Positions 6,601 through 7,263 of a DNA stretch of 7,263 bases are shown piece by piece; the first letter of the stretch is position 1; every line of letters begins with the position of its first letter. A program made the translations under genes and the position numbers. This DNA is from Actinomyces viscosus (GTDB lineage: Bacteria; Bacteroidota; Bacteroidia; Flavobacteriales_D; Crocinitomicaceae): the NCBI GenBank assembly GCA_943326975.2, contig CALPVI020000085.1, positions 1-7,263 on the forward strand, given 5' to 3'. The notes beneath the pieces were generated by a model. The model searched no databases. It had not been told where the DNA came from and was given only the letters and a program-made list of their open reading frames with translations.

Positions 6601-6766
6601 AGATAAAATAGAAATATTCAATTTATTAGGTGAAATTATCCTTGAAAAAAAAGTGAATGGAAAAAATGGAATTCAATCATTTACAAATTTACCCCTAGGT
6701 ACTTTTTTTGTAAAACTTTCAAATAATAACGAAATTGTTATTACCAAAAAGCTGATTGTAAATTAA
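3623..6766 (+). CDS. Secreted S8 (subtilisin-like) serine protease with SprB-like repeat, beta-helix region and T9SS sorting domain
   Basis: Predicted extracellular or surface protease of 1047 residues, exported by Sec and then the type IX system. A signal peptide (MPNQDSIFKYLYIFYIFF onward) probably ends after VPFA at residue 26. A propeptide-like stretch covers about 28-130. The S8 domain (about 135-405) has its triad intact: D159 (IIGISDTNYD), H187 (YLHGTAVAN), S342 (NGSSFAAP), plus oxyanion N269 (AAAGNG). Residues about 410-478 look like a SprB-type repeat (GGTSPYDFIWQNG, GNYIIDIKDSKGC). About 490-960 is Asn/Ile-rich with recurring short strands, suggesting a right-handed beta-helix. The end (about 973-1047, SNIYPNP ... 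LIVN) is a type A T9SS domain. Start choice: the frame reaches back to a TTG at 3545 inside the terminator hairpin, but ATG 3623 places the signal peptide correctly and follows an AAAGGTAG Shine-Dalgarno-like sequence. The substrate is unknown. A weak promoter (TTTG 3559-3562, TAACTTAA 3580-3587) is possible. Confidence 0.9.
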   Translation: MPNQDSIFKYLYIFYIFFCAYQVPFAQESNNKIWVKFEKDLLVPISENGKLFSSSNELQSSINKYKLTNFKKAFPNSKKSELLKVYEIDFIGKESDVIQSLSKVEGISYIEIAPKIEALYTPNDYNLKFSVDYALDIVNAKNAWDISMGDSSIIIGISDTNYDTNSIELNGQYTYIDEYIFDTDYLHGTAVANQIAGKTDNNYGKSSIAPKCKLRLYSMGYNSLLQACYEGVKVINASWASGCNYSYFGQQICDEIYNQGVILVAAAGNGSTCGGANNLVYPSAFNHVISVTSIGASDNHEKIIGNSNTTHQHNATVDLSAPGYFVPLAANNNTFITANGSSFAAPIVTGAIGLILSVNPCLTADQVEDILKSTARNIDNLNPNYAGKIGAGRIDIYEALKLAKTITSIRVTDTIIFNCEKQSATIDLSALGGTSPYDFIWQNGRQGSHQENVISGNYIIDIKDSKGCLSKDTIEVKGIQVNYDYTNNVSVTNSNFNLTDLNSDGIIRIGGKLIIEPNINFEINDKKIQFGKGPNEDKSGILIENGASLKIKNHTILMGLNQCKSRWDGIEISDNKELVIDTSNNSQTFVKHDKSGELIMDKSSVFDAFTAIKTIQLDHIDTNTLFGSITITNSLFHDNQNGIDLSSNNKSNLQKNNIIDCIFIVDDSLIKNTQHLKLKNVNNLQIIKNGFFGNKYVFENEKGTGIESVNSNLFIASDTTSDVTKINNTKGNDFYDLFYGINSTNPSNKINVIQITGSNFKYVNQGININGKTNGLIYKNEFFLPSGSMTNKSFGINCENDNEIIISENTLSTLNKEQQNNYGIILKNSTYSLVKIYKNNFNGTFKAANYFEGDNLNTNIDCNNYLGDSEHAWEINSGKLKNQDGLDQNGKAYVYLNNFEKNTKKESQIYIHTNAENIIYQTTIDFTPTNISPSVMVAIINDNIHENGCLNYFELKQLIPEKPVDSLLYSKSNIYPNPTFNGTTSITWNELTIDKIEIFNLLGEIILEKKVNGKNGIQSFTNLPLGTFFVKLSNNNEIVITKKLIVN

Positions 6767-6767
6767 C

Positions 6768-7263
6768 CTATTTTGCTTTCAACTCTAGTCTTGTCCCTTT
6801 ATTTTCAATACTTTTAAAGTTACAATTTAAATTAGCGATTTTGGCTCTTTGATAAATATTATCCAATCCCAAGCCATTTTGAATTTCCTCCATAACAAAT
6901 CCATCACCATTATCAGCTAAAACAATAACCATATTATTTTTTATTCTTTTTATTTCACATCTTATAACCGATGCATTTGAATGTTTAATTGAGTTATTAA
7001 TGAATTCTTGAATTATTCTAAACAAATTATATGTGTCAATTCTTTCGAAGTCTAAATTAGAAATAGCTTTATCACACAAGAACTTTATATAGATATTTTC
7101 CAATCTATTGAATCGATCAAATAATGAATTTAATGCATCTAATAGTCCGTTTTCAAGTGCAGGTGGTGTAAGATTATAACAAAGTGCTCTTGTTTGATCC
7201 AAACTTGCTTTTACAATTTCAAAGCAAGAATTTAATAAACTACTATTATTTACTCCCTCTTCA
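6768..7263 (-). CDS. NarL-type sensor histidine kinase, C-terminal ATPase part
   Basis: The 3' end of a sensor kinase; the reading frame is open to the window edge, so the true start lies outside and a TTG at 7202 is not a start. The visible 164 residues begin EEGVNNSSLLNSCFEIVKASLDQ (two pieces of one run) and contain LCYNLTPPALENGLLDAL, the segment that follows the phospho-accepting helix in NarL-associated kinases (HPK7/HisKA_3 type). The HATPase domain shows the N box (IIQEFINNSIKHSNAS, near 6975-7015), the G1 box (LADNGDGF, near 6897-6919), the G2 box (GLGLDNIYQRA, near 6843-6875) and a closing KGTRLELKAK. The phospho-accepting histidine and sensor domain are beyond the window. The stop (TAG, 6770-6768) lies 1 base from the convergent protease stop. 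It probably phosphorylates a NarL-type regulator, for which the one at 2875 is the nearest candidate. Confidence 0.9.
   Translation of the reverse strand, partial: EEGVNNSSLLNSCFEIVKASLDQTRALCYNLTPPALENGLLDALNSLFDRFNRLENIYIKFLCDKAISNLDFERIDTYNLFRIIQEFINNSIKHSNASVIRCEIKRIKNNMVIVLADNGDGFVMEEIQNGLGLDNIYQRAKIANLNCNFKSIENKGTRLELKAK

Overview
The window is AT-rich and comes from a member of the Bacteroidota, most likely a flavobacterium-like lineage; I cannot name a genus. Two things point there. One is a division/cell-wall (dcw) cluster in the order mraZ-rsmH-ftsL-like-ftsI with the short FtsL-like protein typical of that phylum. The other is a large secreted protease ending in a type IX secretion (T9SS) sorting domain.

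Left part (1-2420, all minus strand): the start of the dcw operon. It reads right to left as mraZ (SpoVT/AbrB-fold regulator), rsmH (16S rRNA C1402 N4-methyltransferase), a small membrane FtsL-like protein, and the first 215 codons of a class B penicillin-binding protein (FtsI), which runs out of the window. The genes overlap or nearly touch, so they are almost certainly co-transcribed.

Middle (2421-2874): a 454-base AT-rich intergenic region between divergent genes, unusually full of repeats. A 16-base element made of two GTGGTA units at 10-base pitch lies just upstream of mraZ on the minus strand. An identical copy on the plus strand starts exactly 120 bases away. This resembles a MraZ operator. 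The region also holds four TTATYAACA 9-mers in a symmetric layout, an imperfect long direct repeat, and a dyad just upstream of the next gene.

Right part (2875-7263): a NarL/FixJ-type response regulator (plus); a perfect 14-base-pair GC-free hairpin; a 1047-residue secreted multidomain protein (plus) with a signal peptide, complete S8 subtilisin triad, SprB-like repeat, probable beta-helix and T9SS C-terminal domain; and, converging on it with a 1-base gap, the 3' end of a NarL-type sensor histidine kinase (minus). Regulator and kinase belong to families that usually pair, so they may form a two-component system bracketing the protease. That pairing and any control of the protease are inference.

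I see no insertion sequence, CRISPR array, tRNA or rRNA. Most of the window is ordinary chromosome. The parts most worth following up are the repeat-rich intergenic region and the regulator-protease-kinase arrangement.
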